Below, one piece after another: positions 1-7,294 of a DNA stretch of 10,813 bases (the stretch's first letter is position 1; the number at the start of each line of letters is the position of its first letter). The position numbers and the translations under genes are program-made. The notes beneath the pieces were generated by a model that ran no database searches, was not told the DNA's origin, and saw only the letters and a list, made by a program, of their open reading frames with translations. The stretch comes from Candidatus Puniceispirillum sp. (GTDB lineage Bacteria > Pseudomonadota > Alphaproteobacteria > Puniceispirillales > Puniceispirillaceae), in contig JABJBD010000237.1 of NCBI GenBank assembly GCA_018668795.1, positions 1 through 10,813 of the forward strand, read 5' to 3'.

Positions 1-407
1 GCTTTCGGGTTGCTCATCTGAATAAACAGGCCTGTCAGGATCGCGCGCAAAAAGGATGTTTCCGAACTGGATGGCTTGTTGAATTCATCTGAAAATTTTG
101 TGCCGCTTAGCGCCGCGCGCAATGATTTCACCCCTAGCCAGCATAGATAGGAACCGCCAACCAAGCCAACCATCAAGGTGGTTTCCTCATAAGCGTTAAG
201 CAAGGTCATCATGCCTGTTGATGTCAGCATCACCCAGATAGCGGTGCCAAAGCTAACGCCTAGGGCTGTGGCCACGCCTGCGCGGCGGTTCTTTACCGCA
301 TGCGCCGTGATGACAACAAAATTGGGCCCCGGGCTGACAAAGCCCAGAAAGCTGGCAATATATATGGTCATCAGACCTGGCCAGTAGCCTGCGATGGTTT
401 CAATCAT
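1..407 (-). CDS. LysE/RhtB family amino-acid exporter, C-terminus cut by window edge
   Basis: This is an inner-membrane exporter of the LysE/RhtB family, which pumps amino acids or their derivatives out of the cell. The start is the ATG at 407, and the frame stays open to position 1, giving 135 residues of a family usually about 200-210 long. The first membrane helix runs into the hallmark SPGPNFVVIT at about residues 27-36. A second hydrophobic stretch follows at about 46-65 (ALGVSFGTAIWVML) and a third at about 75-90. The last visible residues, MSNPKA, match the conserved NPK element that precedes the C-terminal helices. The substrate cannot be told from sequence. The upstream region (408-589) is shared with the 3' end of the next minus-strand gene, so it probably has its own promoter there. 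A second, different member of the same family lies at 3374-4045. Confidence 0.9.
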   Translation of the reverse strand, partial: MIETIAGYWPGLMTIYIASFLGFVSPGPNFVVITAHAVKNRRAGVATALGVSFGTAIWVMLTSTGMMTLLNAYEETTLMVGLVGGSYLCWLGVKSLRAALSGTKFSDEFNKPSSSETSFLRAILTGLFIQMSNPK

Positions 408-589
408 GGATCCGCACTCTTATGGCTTTACGATTGATAAGATCGCAATCACCTTAGCCACGATTAACTAATTTCCCTAGTTATTTTGGTGTCTTTAACT
501 GCCTTGAGTTGATGACGGCATTCACGCTTAAGTGGCACTAAAGCCGGCACATTTCAGTTGATCGATCAGATGTGGCTGTAGGCGGGGGA
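408..589. other. Intergenic region upstream of the left LysE gene
   Basis: This is a 182-bp gap between two minus-strand genes. It must hold the 5' control region of the left exporter and the 3' end of the PLP-enzyme transcript. I see a perfect 10-bp palindrome TGATCGATCA at 559-568. I see no convincing stem-plus-T-run terminator and no ORF with a good ribosome site. Confidence 0.5.
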
Positions 590-1624
590 TTACTCCGTCG
601 CCGCCAGCTGTGCTTCATAGGCGAACAAGGCCGCTGCGCCACCTGTATGCAGGAACACGACATCCTTTGTGTTATCAAAAAAGCCCTGTTTGACCATATT
701 GATCAGACCATCCAGACCTTTGCCCGAATAGACCGGATCGAACAGCAGACCTTCCTGACGGGCGAAAAACTGAATCGCGGCAAGCGTGCCTTCGGTTGGC
801 AAGCCATAGCCCGCCCCGACATAGCCATCATCGACAATGACTTTTTCCACGGGCAAAGGCGCATCGGTCAAAGTGGCGGCGGTTTTGACCGCCAACCCAT
901 GCACGTTTTTCACCTGAATATCATGTGGCTGGCGGACACTGACGCCCATGACCGGCACATCTGCACCAAGCGCATGAATACCCGCAACAAGGCCTGCCTG
1001 CGTTCCGGCACTGCCGGTGGCCATGACAATCCAGCCAAGATCAAGGCCTTGATCGGCTGATTGTTGTAGAATTTCTGCAGCACATGACACATAGCCAAGC
1101 GCGCCAATTTCATTTGAACCACCCCCCGGAATGAAATAAGCCTTGCGCCCCGATGCAGATAATTTTTCGGTTACGGCAATGGCCTCAGCATTCATATCCA
1201 GCCCGCTTGGACGATATTCGATAGTGGCGCCAAACAGATTGTCAAACAGCACATTGCCTGTCTGTTCGTATGAATCAGCCCGGTCGGGCACCCGCCGTTC
1301 AAGCAAGGCATGGCAATCCAGCCCGAATTTACAAGCTGCGGCGGCAGTCTGGCGGACATGATTTGACTGGACGGCACCTTGCGTTACCACTATGTCAGCA
1401 CCTGCCTCGATAGCGGCGGCGATCAGAAATTCGAGTTTGCGTGTCTTGTTGCCGCCTGTTGCTAGACCCGTGCAATCATCACGCTTGACCCATAGTTTTG
1501 GTCCGCCCAGCGTTGCCGTTACGCGCGGCATAAATTCCAGTGCGGTTGGCTGGTGACACAGGCTGACACGGGGAAATGAGGACAGTAAATCGGAAGACGC
1601 ATGCGGCAAAGATGTTTCAGACAC
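590..1624 (-). CDS. PLP-dependent D-cysteine desulfhydrase / L-cysteate sulfo-lyase (CuyA-like) family
   Basis: This is a fold-type II PLP enzyme of 344 aa, the normal length for the ACC deaminase / D-cysteine desulfhydrase / L-cysteate sulfo-lyase family. It would be cytoplasmic and beta-eliminate sulfide from D-cysteine or sulfite from L-cysteate, giving pyruvate and ammonia. Visible motifs are KRDDCTGLATGGNKTRKLEF with the Schiff-base lysine (about residues 47-66), TQGAVQSNHVRQTA (about 81-94), the glycine-rich phosphate loop ATGSAGTQAGL (about 202-212) and YVGAGYGLPTEG near 269. The segments DCHALLERRVP, GNVLFDNLFGA and FDPVYSGKG resemble, from memory, CuyA of marine roseobacters more than enterobacterial DcyD, so cysteate is a plausible substrate. 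Substrate cannot be settled by motif reading. The start is GTG at 1624; no ATG lies near, and the next methionine (about residue 32) would remove conserved sequence. A weak AAAGAGAA ribosome site lies upstream. No SuyAB, TauE or LysR regulator gene is adjacent in this window. Confidence 0.87.
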   Translation of the reverse strand: MSETSLPHASSDLLSSFPRVSLCHQPTALEFMPRVTATLGGPKLWVKRDDCTGLATGGNKTRKLEFLIAAAIEAGADIVVTQGAVQSNHVRQTAAAACKFGLDCHALLERRVPDRADSYEQTGNVLFDNLFGATIEYRPSGLDMNAEAIAVTEKLSASGRKAYFIPGGGSNEIGALGYVSCAAEILQQSADQGLDLGWIVMATGSAGTQAGLVAGIHALGADVPVMGVSVRQPHDIQVKNVHGLAVKTAATLTDAPLPVEKVIVDDGYVGAGYGLPTEGTLAAIQFFARQEGLLFDPVYSGKGLDGLINMVKQGFFDNTKDVVFLHTGGAAALFAYEAQLAATE

Positions 1625-1868
1625 GGTAAATTCTCTTTAAGGTTATGAGTACAATGATGCGTCGCTTCGGTTGCGGCGTGGGTGATACGCCAGCGCCTAA
1701 TGCGGCTTGCAGTGACTATGCCTTATTTGCACGTATAAGGGCAATGGTCTTTAGATGATGCAGGTCGATACTTAACATGCGCTTTTACTTAATTAGCATA
1801 TAGGTGCAAATTCTTAATATCATTATTATGCCCAGTTCCACACAGAATGGTGACGCTAGGGGATGATG
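1625..1868. promoter_or_regulatory. Divergent intergenic control region between the PLP enzyme and the exported protein
   Basis: These 244 bp separate two divergently transcribed genes, so promoters for both should lie here. The right half is AT-rich (1770-1835), with -10-like words such as TATTAT near 1824. An inverted repeat with arms CCTTAT (1721-1726) and ATAAGG (1735-1740) around an 8-bp spacer could be an operator. A short hairpin GGCGT/ACGCC occupies 1675-1691. A 34-codon reading frame (1654-1758) has only a distant AAGG and was not accepted as a gene. Confidence 0.45.
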
Positions 1869-2639
1869 ATGAAACAGAGTTTTAATCGGGCAATCGTGCA
1901 GACGCAGGGCTATGTGAAGGACAAATTAAACCGAACATGTTTTATGGCTGGTTTGGCGACCAGTATTATGGCAACGGGTCTGGTGCTACCAGTCATTGAT
2001 GCCCATGCGGCGACGGTATTTCTGGTACGCGATGGTAGTTTTAAAACCATTACAGGGGTTTCGGGCCCGCGTTCGCGCACCGAGGGCACCAGTGCCAATG
2101 CCAGTGCCAGTATTGGCGCCGGCTATTATGATGGCAATAATAATATAGCGCAGGAAGCCTTTACGATTGCTACCGCGCTGAATAAAAGCATCCCTGTTGA
2201 AGATGAATTTACCGGGACGTTCTATCTATCGATTGATGGAAGCGGGGGTGTGTTTAGCCGGATAAAATTACAGCCCTTTGAACGTGATGTGCGGTTGCCG
2301 TCGCTGGATTTGCAACCTGAAGAAACTATGGAAAACGGCATTATGCGTTCGGTCAATATCGTTGCCAGTGATGATGAATTACTGTTGAACGCGCGAAGCG
2401 AATCTGGCGGCTTGGTCGAGGCGCTGGTTGATGGCCGCCCGATGACGCCAACCCGCGAAATTGTCAAAGATATGTCTTTGAGCCTGAATCGCTTTAATGG
2501 GCGGTTAGAGATCGAATGGAAAGATCACGAAGTGCGAGAATATAAGCCTGTTGGAGCCATCAGAAGCACAAAGAAACGGTACAGCGATATAAAACGATTT
2601 GATGCGATGTGCAAAACCATGCAAGAGCGTTTGTTTTAA
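1869..2639 (+). CDS. Exported protein of unknown function
   Basis: I do not recognise this 256-residue protein. Three in-frame ATGs occur in a row at 1863, 1866 and 1869. An AGGGG ribosome site at 1858-1862 fits only the last one (6-nt spacing), so I start there. An unusually long basic N-terminus (about 24 residues) precedes a hydrophobic segment at about 25-43 (FMAGLATSIMATGLVLPV) that ends in AHA-A at 45-48. This is a good signal-peptidase I site, so the mature protein would be periplasmic or secreted. The mature part begins with a Ser/Ala/Gly-rich stretch (about 65-90, including SANASASIGAG), continues as mixed acidic and beta-like sequence, and ends in a basic tail rich in Lys and Arg with one Cys. 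No catalytic motif, lipobox or membrane segment is visible after the signal. It is monocistronic, divergent from the PLP enzyme and convergent with the flavoprotein gene. Confidence 0.75.
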   Translation: MKQSFNRAIVQTQGYVKDKLNRTCFMAGLATSIMATGLVLPVIDAHAATVFLVRDGSFKTITGVSGPRSRTEGTSANASASIGAGYYDGNNNIAQEAFTIATALNKSIPVEDEFTGTFYLSIDGSGGVFSRIKLQPFERDVRLPSLDLQPEETMENGIMRSVNIVASDDELLLNARSESGGLVEALVDGRPMTPTREIVKDMSLSLNRFNGRLEIEWKDHEVREYKPVGAIRSTKKRYSDIKRFDAMCKTMQERLF

Positions 2640-2674
2640 AATCTGTGATCGGGCTTGTCATTCTGGCTAAAGGT

Positions 2675-3250
2675 CTAGTCAGGCTGACAGGCGGATATGA
2701 GACGACGCGCCAGAGCATCAAGACGTTCCAATGTTGCATCATTCTGCAAGATACCGGTTTCGTCAAAAGCATTGGCGGCATGTGGCAAGGTTACAAACCC
2801 CGGCACCGCAACAGTACCAAGTTCAGCCATATAATCGCGCAGGCGTGGAATCACACGCACACCACCAAGGCCGCCGGGGCTTGCGGCCATTAAACCCACA
2901 GGCATGCCATGAAACAGGGCGTTGGCTGATTCATCCTGATAGGGGCGCGATGCCCAACTGAACATATTGACCAATAATGGCGGCACGAAGCCGTTATATT
3001 CGGGTGTCGCTATCATCATGCCATCATGATTACGCAAAAGCGCACGAAAGTTGATAACAGTGTCGGGAAAACCATCGTCGGTTTCGGTATCTTGATGATA
3101 AAGCGGGGCTTCGTAATCAGCCATGTCAATAAAGCTGGCTTTGCCACCACATATATCAATCCTGTTGGCCGCAACATGTGCTAGCTGTCTGGTAAAGCTT
3201 CCTTGCCGTGTTGATCCAGAAAAAACCAGAATTGAGGGTGCGTTCGTCAT
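2675..3250 (-). CDS. NADPH-dependent FMN reductase family flavoprotein
   Basis: This is a flavodoxin-fold NAD(P)H:FMN/quinone reductase (ChrR/YieF/ArsH-like superfamily), a cytoplasmic enzyme using bound FMN to pass two electrons to quinones or other acceptors. The N-terminal strand plus phosphate loop reads ILVFSGSTRQGSFTRQLA (about residues 7-24), the FMN phosphate-binding signature. The second signature, TPEYNGFVPPLLVN, near residue 90 binds the isoalloxazine ring. A glycine-rich SPGGLGG follows near 128. From the ATG at 3250 the protein is 191 aa, normal for the family, and begins MTNAPSILVF as expected. An in-frame ATG at 3286 would add 12 residues. Neither start has a well-spaced ribosome site: AAAAGGA sits almost against the 3250 ATG. 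The gene is convergent with the exported protein and divergent from the LysE gene at 3374. The physiological substrate is unknown. Confidence 0.88.
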   Translation of the reverse strand: MTNAPSILVFSGSTRQGSFTRQLAHVAANRIDICGGKASFIDMADYEAPLYHQDTETDDGFPDTVINFRALLRNHDGMMIATPEYNGFVPPLLVNMFSWASRPYQDESANALFHGMPVGLMAASPGGLGGVRVIPRLRDYMAELGTVAVPGFVTLPHAANAFDETGILQNDATLERLDALARRLISACQPD

Positions 3251-3324
3251 GTCCTTTTCATTTCGCGCAATGGCCGTATCAAGCATAAGTCTAGCAGGGG
3301 AAGGTTAACCAGACGTTAATGTCA

Positions 3325-3372
3325 GATACTTGTTTGTTGGGAACGGATACTTGTTTTTTTGGAACGGATATT
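3325..3372. repeat. 21-bp tandem direct repeat, about 2.3 copies
   Basis: Two adjacent 21-bp units (3325-3345 and 3346-3366) both begin GATACTTGTTT and end GGAACG, and differ at only two positions inside. A third partial copy (GATATTT) follows. The 21-bp period equals two helical turns, which would place protein contacts on one face of the DNA. The array ends at the start of the LysE gene, and its last GGAACGG supplies that gene's ribosome site. It lies in the divergent gap between the flavoprotein and exporter genes, so it may be a regulator-binding array; that role is inferred. Confidence 0.7.
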
Positions 3373-3373
3373 T

Positions 3374-4045
3374 ATGCTCGCTAGTATGGTTTTTGATTAT
3401 GCACATGCGCTAACCCTATTTGCCATTACTGAGTTTTTTCTGTCACTTGCCCCAGGTCCGGCGGTTTTTCTGGTGATTTCAAAATCGCTGGGCGGTCGCT
3501 TTGGAGCTGGTATGGCAGTAACGGCAGGTATCATGTCGGTCAATGCCGTGTTTTTTCTGTTATCGGCATTGGGTGTTGGTGCGGCGATTGTGGCTGCGCC
3601 TTGGCTGTTTATGGCGATCAAGGTTAGTGGCGCGGCCTATCTTGCCTATCTTGGTGGTCGTGGGCTTTATGATGTCTGGCGGGCAAGCAGAGTGTCGCAA
3701 GATATGGATGCTGTTGCGGTTGTTCCGGTCGCATCCACCTCATTCAGAAGCGATTTTATGGCAGCTGTTTTGGTGCAGGCATCAAGTCCCAAAAACATCA
3801 TAATTTTTCTGGCTATCATTCCGCAATTTGTCGATCCAGCTGGGCCAGTGTTTTTGCAATTTGCCGCTTTGTGCGTGGTATCATTGCTGGTTGAATTGCC
3901 CATTCTGGCTGGCTATGCCGCGCTGGCAGTCTATCTGGTTACACGGGTCAAACAGGCGCGTATTCGTAATGGGCTGGAATGTCTGGCGGGGGTGACATTG
4001 CTGGTTCTGGGTGCCAGCCTGTTATTTACCGGTTTGCCGACATGA
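3374..4045 (+). CDS. LysE/RhtB family amino-acid exporter
   Basis: This is a complete LysE/RhtB-type inner-membrane exporter of 223 aa with about six hydrophobic helices. The hallmark LAPGPAVFLVISKSLGG sits in the first loop (about residues 25-41). The mid-protein element SSPKNIIIFLAIIPQFVDP (about 139-157) corresponds to the family NPK motif, with Ser replacing Asn. The final helix is GVTLLVLGASLLFTG. The start is set at ATG 3374, which has GGAACGG about 6-7 nt upstream. A TTG at 3359 would add five residues but lies inside the tandem repeat, and ATG 3386 is a weaker alternative. The gene ends in TGA, 22 bp before the end of the convergent hydantoinase gene. The exported compound is unknown. 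It is only distantly similar to the exporter at 1-407, so this is not a recent duplication. Confidence 0.9.
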   Translation: MLASMVFDYAHALTLFAITEFFLSLAPGPAVFLVISKSLGGRFGAGMAVTAGIMSVNAVFFLLSALGVGAAIVAAPWLFMAIKVSGAAYLAYLGGRGLYDVWRASRVSQDMDAVAVVPVASTSFRSDFMAAVLVQASSPKNIIIFLAIIPQFVDPAGPVFLQFAALCVVSLLVELPILAGYAALAVYLVTRVKQARIRNGLECLAGVTLLVLGASLLFTGLPT

Positions 4046-4067
4046 TCGGATATTGTCAGTTTTTAGT

Positions 4068-6116
4068 TTAGGCGGCGCGGCCTTTGGCGGTTGCATAGAT
4101 CAGCGCTTCGATAAATAAATCCTTGTCTGCGCTTAGTGGTACCAGTTTGACATCTTCGGTAAGTGTTACATCGATCTGTGATGCCCCAGCATTTTTGGCA
4201 CGGTCGGATGCCAGTTGATGCGCCGCATCACGTGCCTTTGTCAGCGCGTCTTCCATATGCCCCAGATCAACAGGCCCGTCAGGAAGATGCACCCGGAATT
4301 TGCCTTCGTTTGGCTGGGTTACCGAAATCATCACACGCTGGCGCACCGATCCCGCCGCCGCCCCAACAGCACCAGCAACATCAGCATGGTTGGGCACTGT
4401 CAGATCAAGATTCATCAGACGGGCAATATGTGGGTAATGCGTGCCAGCAGACGCGCCAAGCGCGATCAGGCTGGTATCAAGTTGCATTGAGACCGACACA
4501 AGTTTTTTGGGCTGATTGTCAGCCGCAAAGCTGGCTTGGTCTTCGTCTCTATTCTGTCTGTCATGGTGTGGCGTGTAGATGTCAGACAGCAAGGCGTTGC
4601 TGGTGGCAATATTTTCACCAGCACCATCATGCGCAAAGGCAGCGTCAGTGAGCGCCAATGCCGATTTGCGGTGAAGCTCGGCCAATGTCATGCGTGCAAT
4701 ATGCATTTTATTGTCAGCAATTGGTTCGCCAAAGCCATTTTTCTGGCGTGCCATAAGTGCCGCGCCTAGGCGTGCGGCCTCGGCATCAAAATCAGTAAAG
4801 GCACCTGTCACATGAGCAGCGTCGGTCGGGGTGAAGGATGCCAGCGCTAGCAAGCCGCGGCTGACCAAACGGTCAACAGCACCAAGAGCCAGTTGTGTCG
4901 CTGCCAGATCAGCAACTGCCGAGGGTCCAGTTTCAAGCGCCTTTTGCGCAAGGCGCGCTTCGGATCGTGTCAGCCATGAGGGGATGCCATCTGGCATAAC
5001 CGGAATAACAAAACGTGCGTCGGTTGGCATTGGAACAATGAGGTCAAGCTGTGCTTGAAGATGCGTTTTCACTTCCGGCCAGCTTTGCGCCAGAATCGAC
5101 AAAGGAATAGCGCGGCGTGGGCCAAGCGTAATGCCTGTGCTGCGTCCACGTGAAATAGGTAGCACCTCGCTGTCACCACCAAGGCCGCAGGTGCGAATCT
5201 CAGCTGCTTCTACCATGGTCTGCCAGCCGCCAACAAAGGCACCGTCAGGTTTCAGGCGTGGCGCGCCATTTTGCAAAAAGGCCACATCCGTTGTGGTGCC
5301 GCCAATATCAGCGATCAATGCCGTTTTGGTGCCTGCCAGAAATGCCGCGCCGGAGAGGCTGGCTGCGGGACCAGATAAGACTGTTTCGACCGGACGCGTG
5401 CGTGCGAAATCTGAATGCAAAAGTGACCCGTCCCCCTTGACGACCATAAGCGGACAGTCAAGCCCATGTGAAGTCATGATTGTTTCGGTCGCAGAGATTA
5501 ACTGTTCAAGCAGATTAATTAGGCGCGCGTTTAAAATGGCGGTTAATGCCCGACGTGGCCCGCCAAGAGATGATGATAATTCATGGCTACAGGTAACTGG
5601 ACGGCCTGTCAGGTCGCGGATCAGGCGTCTTGCTTCGGTTTCATGCCCCGGGTTACGGGTGGCAAAATGACTGGCAACAGCAAAAGCGGAGACATCATTG
5701 CCAATGCTGGTAATGGCGGTGGTTAGTGCGTCCTTGTCCAGCGGGGCTTGCTGGCCACCATCCGCCCTATGTCCCCCATTGATAAAATAGACAGGGTCTT
5801 GGCCAAGTGCGCGGGCAAGGTCAGCCCGTTCAAGTGCGGCCTCATCAAACCCGATCATAATCAGGCAGACACGCCCGCCAACACCTTCGACAACGGCGTT
5901 GGTGGCCAATGTTGTCGAAAGCGAAACAAGGCCAATATCGCGTCGATCACCATCATAGGCATCAAGTATTTTTGAAATCGCACCGCCAAGGCCGATTGAC
6001 AGGTCTTCACGTGTGGTTAGTGATTTGCCAGTCGCCAGCACAATACCTGCTTTGGCATCAAGCAAAGCCGCGTCAGTGAAGGTGCCGCCGGTATCAAGTC
6101 CAATCACAAGCGTCAT
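4068..6116 (-). CDS. Hydantoinase/oxoprolinase family protein, HyuA-type
   Basis: This 682-aa protein has the HyuA / 5-oxoprolinase A architecture, an ATPase-fold subunit that phosphorylates the ring carbonyl of cyclic amides (hydantoins, 5-oxoproline) before ring opening. The first ATP-binding motif is GLDTGGTFTDA at residues 6-16. The hydantoinase N domain covers roughly 4-185. The second phosphate motif is DIGGTTTDVAF at 270-280, and GLGGDS at 311-316 completes the core. A polar, low-complexity linker (about 517-536, rich in His, Asp, Arg and Gln) joins a C-terminal domain from about 537. No HyuB partner, normally needed for hydrolysis in two-subunit systems, is present in this window. The start ATG at 6116 has AGGA 8-11 nt upstream. 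The gene is preceded by the amidotransferase-like gene 59 bp away on the same strand, probably one operon. The substrate is not determinable from sequence. Confidence 0.88.
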   Translation of the reverse strand: MTLVIGLDTGGTFTDAALLDAKAGIVLATGKSLTTREDLSIGLGGAISKILDAYDGDRRDIGLVSLSTTLATNAVVEGVGGRVCLIMIGFDEAALERADLARALGQDPVYFINGGHRADGGQQAPLDKDALTTAITSIGNDVSAFAVASHFATRNPGHETEARRLIRDLTGRPVTCSHELSSSLGGPRRALTAILNARLINLLEQLISATETIMTSHGLDCPLMVVKGDGSLLHSDFARTRPVETVLSGPAASLSGAAFLAGTKTALIADIGGTTTDVAFLQNGAPRLKPDGAFVGGWQTMVEAAEIRTCGLGGDSEVLPISRGRSTGITLGPRRAIPLSILAQSWPEVKTHLQAQLDLIVPMPTDARFVIPVMPDGIPSWLTRSEARLAQKALETGPSAVADLAATQLALGAVDRLVSRGLLALASFTPTDAAHVTGAFTDFDAEAARLGAALMARQKNGFGEPIADNKMHIARMTLAELHRKSALALTDAAFAHDGAGENIATSNALLSDIYTPHHDRQNRDEDQASFAADNQPKKLVSVSMQLDTSLIALGASAGTHYPHIARLMNLDLTVPNHADVAGAVGAAAGSVRQRVMISVTQPNEGKFRVHLPDGPVDLGHMEDALTKARDAAHQLASDRAKNAGASQIDVTLTEDVKLVPLSADKDLFIEALIYATAKGRAA

Positions 6117-6175
6117 GATGTTGTCCTGTTACTATGCTGGTTTGGCTTAGTCTGATTTGATTTGCCGTGGTCTGG

Positions 6176-6916
6176 TCAGGCCGCTTTGGCATGCTGGGCA
6201 AAGAAATTCATGATCCAGCGCCCTATCTGTTCACCTTGATGCGTTTTTTTCAGTGTTGCATGGGCGTCTTCAATGCATTCAGTATCAATCACATCGCGCT
6301 TCAGATCGATCAATGCCGCGGCATATTCATTGGTGAATTCAGGATGCCCCTGCATTGAAAACACAATATTGTCGATCGCAAACATAGCGTTTTTGCAGAA
6401 ATCAGAGGTACCAACAAGTACAGCGTTCTCAGGCAGGCTTGTGACCTGATCTTGGTGGATATGAATCAAATCAATATTGTCATTCGACGTGGCTTTGGCG
6501 TCACCGTCTGCCATCCAAGGGCAGGGGGCAAGCAATTGTACCGGACGAATGCCAAGTCCCCACCCTTCAGGCCATTTTTGGGCATGTCCGCCAAGTGCAT
6601 GCGCAATGATCTGGTGGCCAAAGCAGACGCCAGCAAGCGGAATACGCGCTTTGTAAATGTCCCGCAGGAAGTCCATCAGTTTCGGGATAAAGGGCGCGTC
6701 ATCATAAACGCCAAATGCCGAACCAGTTACAAGATAGCCATCATAATCATGCACATCGCCCGGAAACACATCTTCAATGACGGGAACGATTGAAAAATGG
6801 ATTCCGCGTTCGGTGGCATAATCACCAAAAAGGGTGCCAAACATATCCGGATAATTAATAAAATGGGCAGGCATTTTTTTGTTGGTGCGACCCGTTTCCA
6901 GAATAGCGATATGCAT
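6176..6916 (-). CDS. Class I glutamine amidotransferase (GATase1) family protein
   Basis: This stand-alone GATase1 protein has 246 aa and resembles the amidotransferase half of GMP synthase. The catalytic nucleophile is Cys98 in the elbow AGVCFGHQII, and the triad is completed by His191 and Glu193 in MQGHPEF. The oxyanion-side motif GYLVTGSAFGVYDD lies at 60-73. There is no synthetase domain and no partner gene, so it may hydrolyse a gamma-glutamyl or similar amide rather than channel ammonia. Such single-domain proteins are often annotated as GMP synthase-like, with unknown substrates. The start ATG at 6916 has an AGGAT ribosome site 7-11 nt upstream. It is the first gene of a probable operon with the HyuA-type protein downstream. 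The pairing of an amidase-like and a cyclic-amide-opening enzyme suggests catabolism of a glutamine-, pyroglutamate- or hydantoin-like compound (inference). Confidence 0.88.
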   Translation of the reverse strand: MHIAILETGRTNKKMPAHFINYPDMFGTLFGDYATERGIHFSIVPVIEDVFPGDVHDYDGYLVTGSAFGVYDDAPFIPKLMDFLRDIYKARIPLAGVCFGHQIIAHALGGHAQKWPEGWGLGIRPVQLLAPCPWMADGDAKATSNDNIDLIHIHQDQVTSLPENAVLVGTSDFCKNAMFAIDNIVFSMQGHPEFTNEYAAALIDLKRDVIDTECIEDAHATLKKTHQGEQIGRWIMNFFAQHAKAA

Positions 6917-7060
6917 CTATTTATCCTTTTACATATAGAATGTTATGGCGTGCTCATTGATGTTTATAATTGGGTATAGATTATGCCTATAGAATGTCGG
7001 CGTTGCTGTCTATATCCGCTTTGCAAGAGATTAGCTATCTGGCGCATGGCTGAATATCCT
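6917..7060. promoter_or_regulatory. Intergenic control region of the amidotransferase-HyuA operon
   Basis: This 144-bp AT-rich gap follows the RHH gene and precedes the GATase gene, both on the minus strand. TATAGAATGT occurs exactly twice (6934-6943 and 6988-6997), 54 bp apart, with a related TATAGATTAT at 6975-6984. The repeats could be regulator half-sites or form part of -10 elements. I could not assign a clear -35/-10 pair, nor a clear terminator for the upstream operon. Confidence 0.4.
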
Positions 7061-7270
7061 TTACGCGTTACCATTTTGTGTAAGTTCGGCAAAAACAAAT
7101 AATCGCAATGCCGAGGACAAACCGCCATCGCGATGTTTGTCAATTTCGGAGATAAGGCTGGCCAGCGATTGATCTCTTTGGGTAGCAATATCATTCAGGC
7201 TGTTCCAAAACGGATCCTCCAGCGAAATGCTGGTGCGATGCCCATTGATGGTAACCGAACGTTTTTTCAC
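7061..7270 (-). CDS. Small ribbon-helix-helix (RHH_4-type) protein
   Basis: This 69-aa protein matches the alphaproteobacterial RHH_4 style. A short basic beta strand, MKKRSVTINGHRTSISLE (residues 1-18), is followed by helix A (FWNSLNDIATQRDQS) and helix B (LASLISEIDKHRD), then the family-typical GLSSALRLFVFAEL tail. Ribbon-helix-helix proteins bind DNA as dimers through the strand, but no target is known for this family, so a regulatory role is inferred. The start is GTG at 7270 with AGG six nt upstream; a TGA lies in frame just upstream, so no longer form is possible. It begins 24 bp after the stop of the RNA methyltransferase and is probably the last gene of that minus-strand transcript. 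Confidence 0.85.
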   Translation of the reverse strand: MKKRSVTINGHRTSISLEDPFWNSLNDIATQRDQSLASLISEIDKHRDGGLSSALRLFVFAELTQNGNA

Positions 7271-7294
7271 TTTATGCCTATGTCATTTATTATG

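Noticed and set aside
559..568. Perfect palindrome TGATCGATCA as an operator
   Set aside because: At 10 bp, and containing nested GATC/ATCGAT words, it can occur by chance, and no promoter element aligns with it.
572..1060. Plus-strand frame (162 codons) antisense to the PLP enzyme
   Set aside because: It is a shadow of a well-supported enzyme gene, with no family resemblance or ribosome site.
1654..1758. A 34-codon reading frame in the divergent gap as a small gene
   Set aside because: The only ribosome-site candidate (AAGG) is 11 nt from the ATG, the peptide has no recognisable feature, and it crosses the inverted repeat that looks more like a control site.
4046..4067. Bidirectional terminator between the convergent LysE and hydantoinase genes
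   Set aside because: The 22-bp gap has a short T run but no GC-rich stem of adequate length.
5131..5670. Long plus-strand frame (179 codons) antisense to the hydantoinase gene
   Set aside because: It mirrors the codon structure of a clear 682-aa family protein on the other strand, and its translation is Arg/Ser/Pro-rich with no domain.
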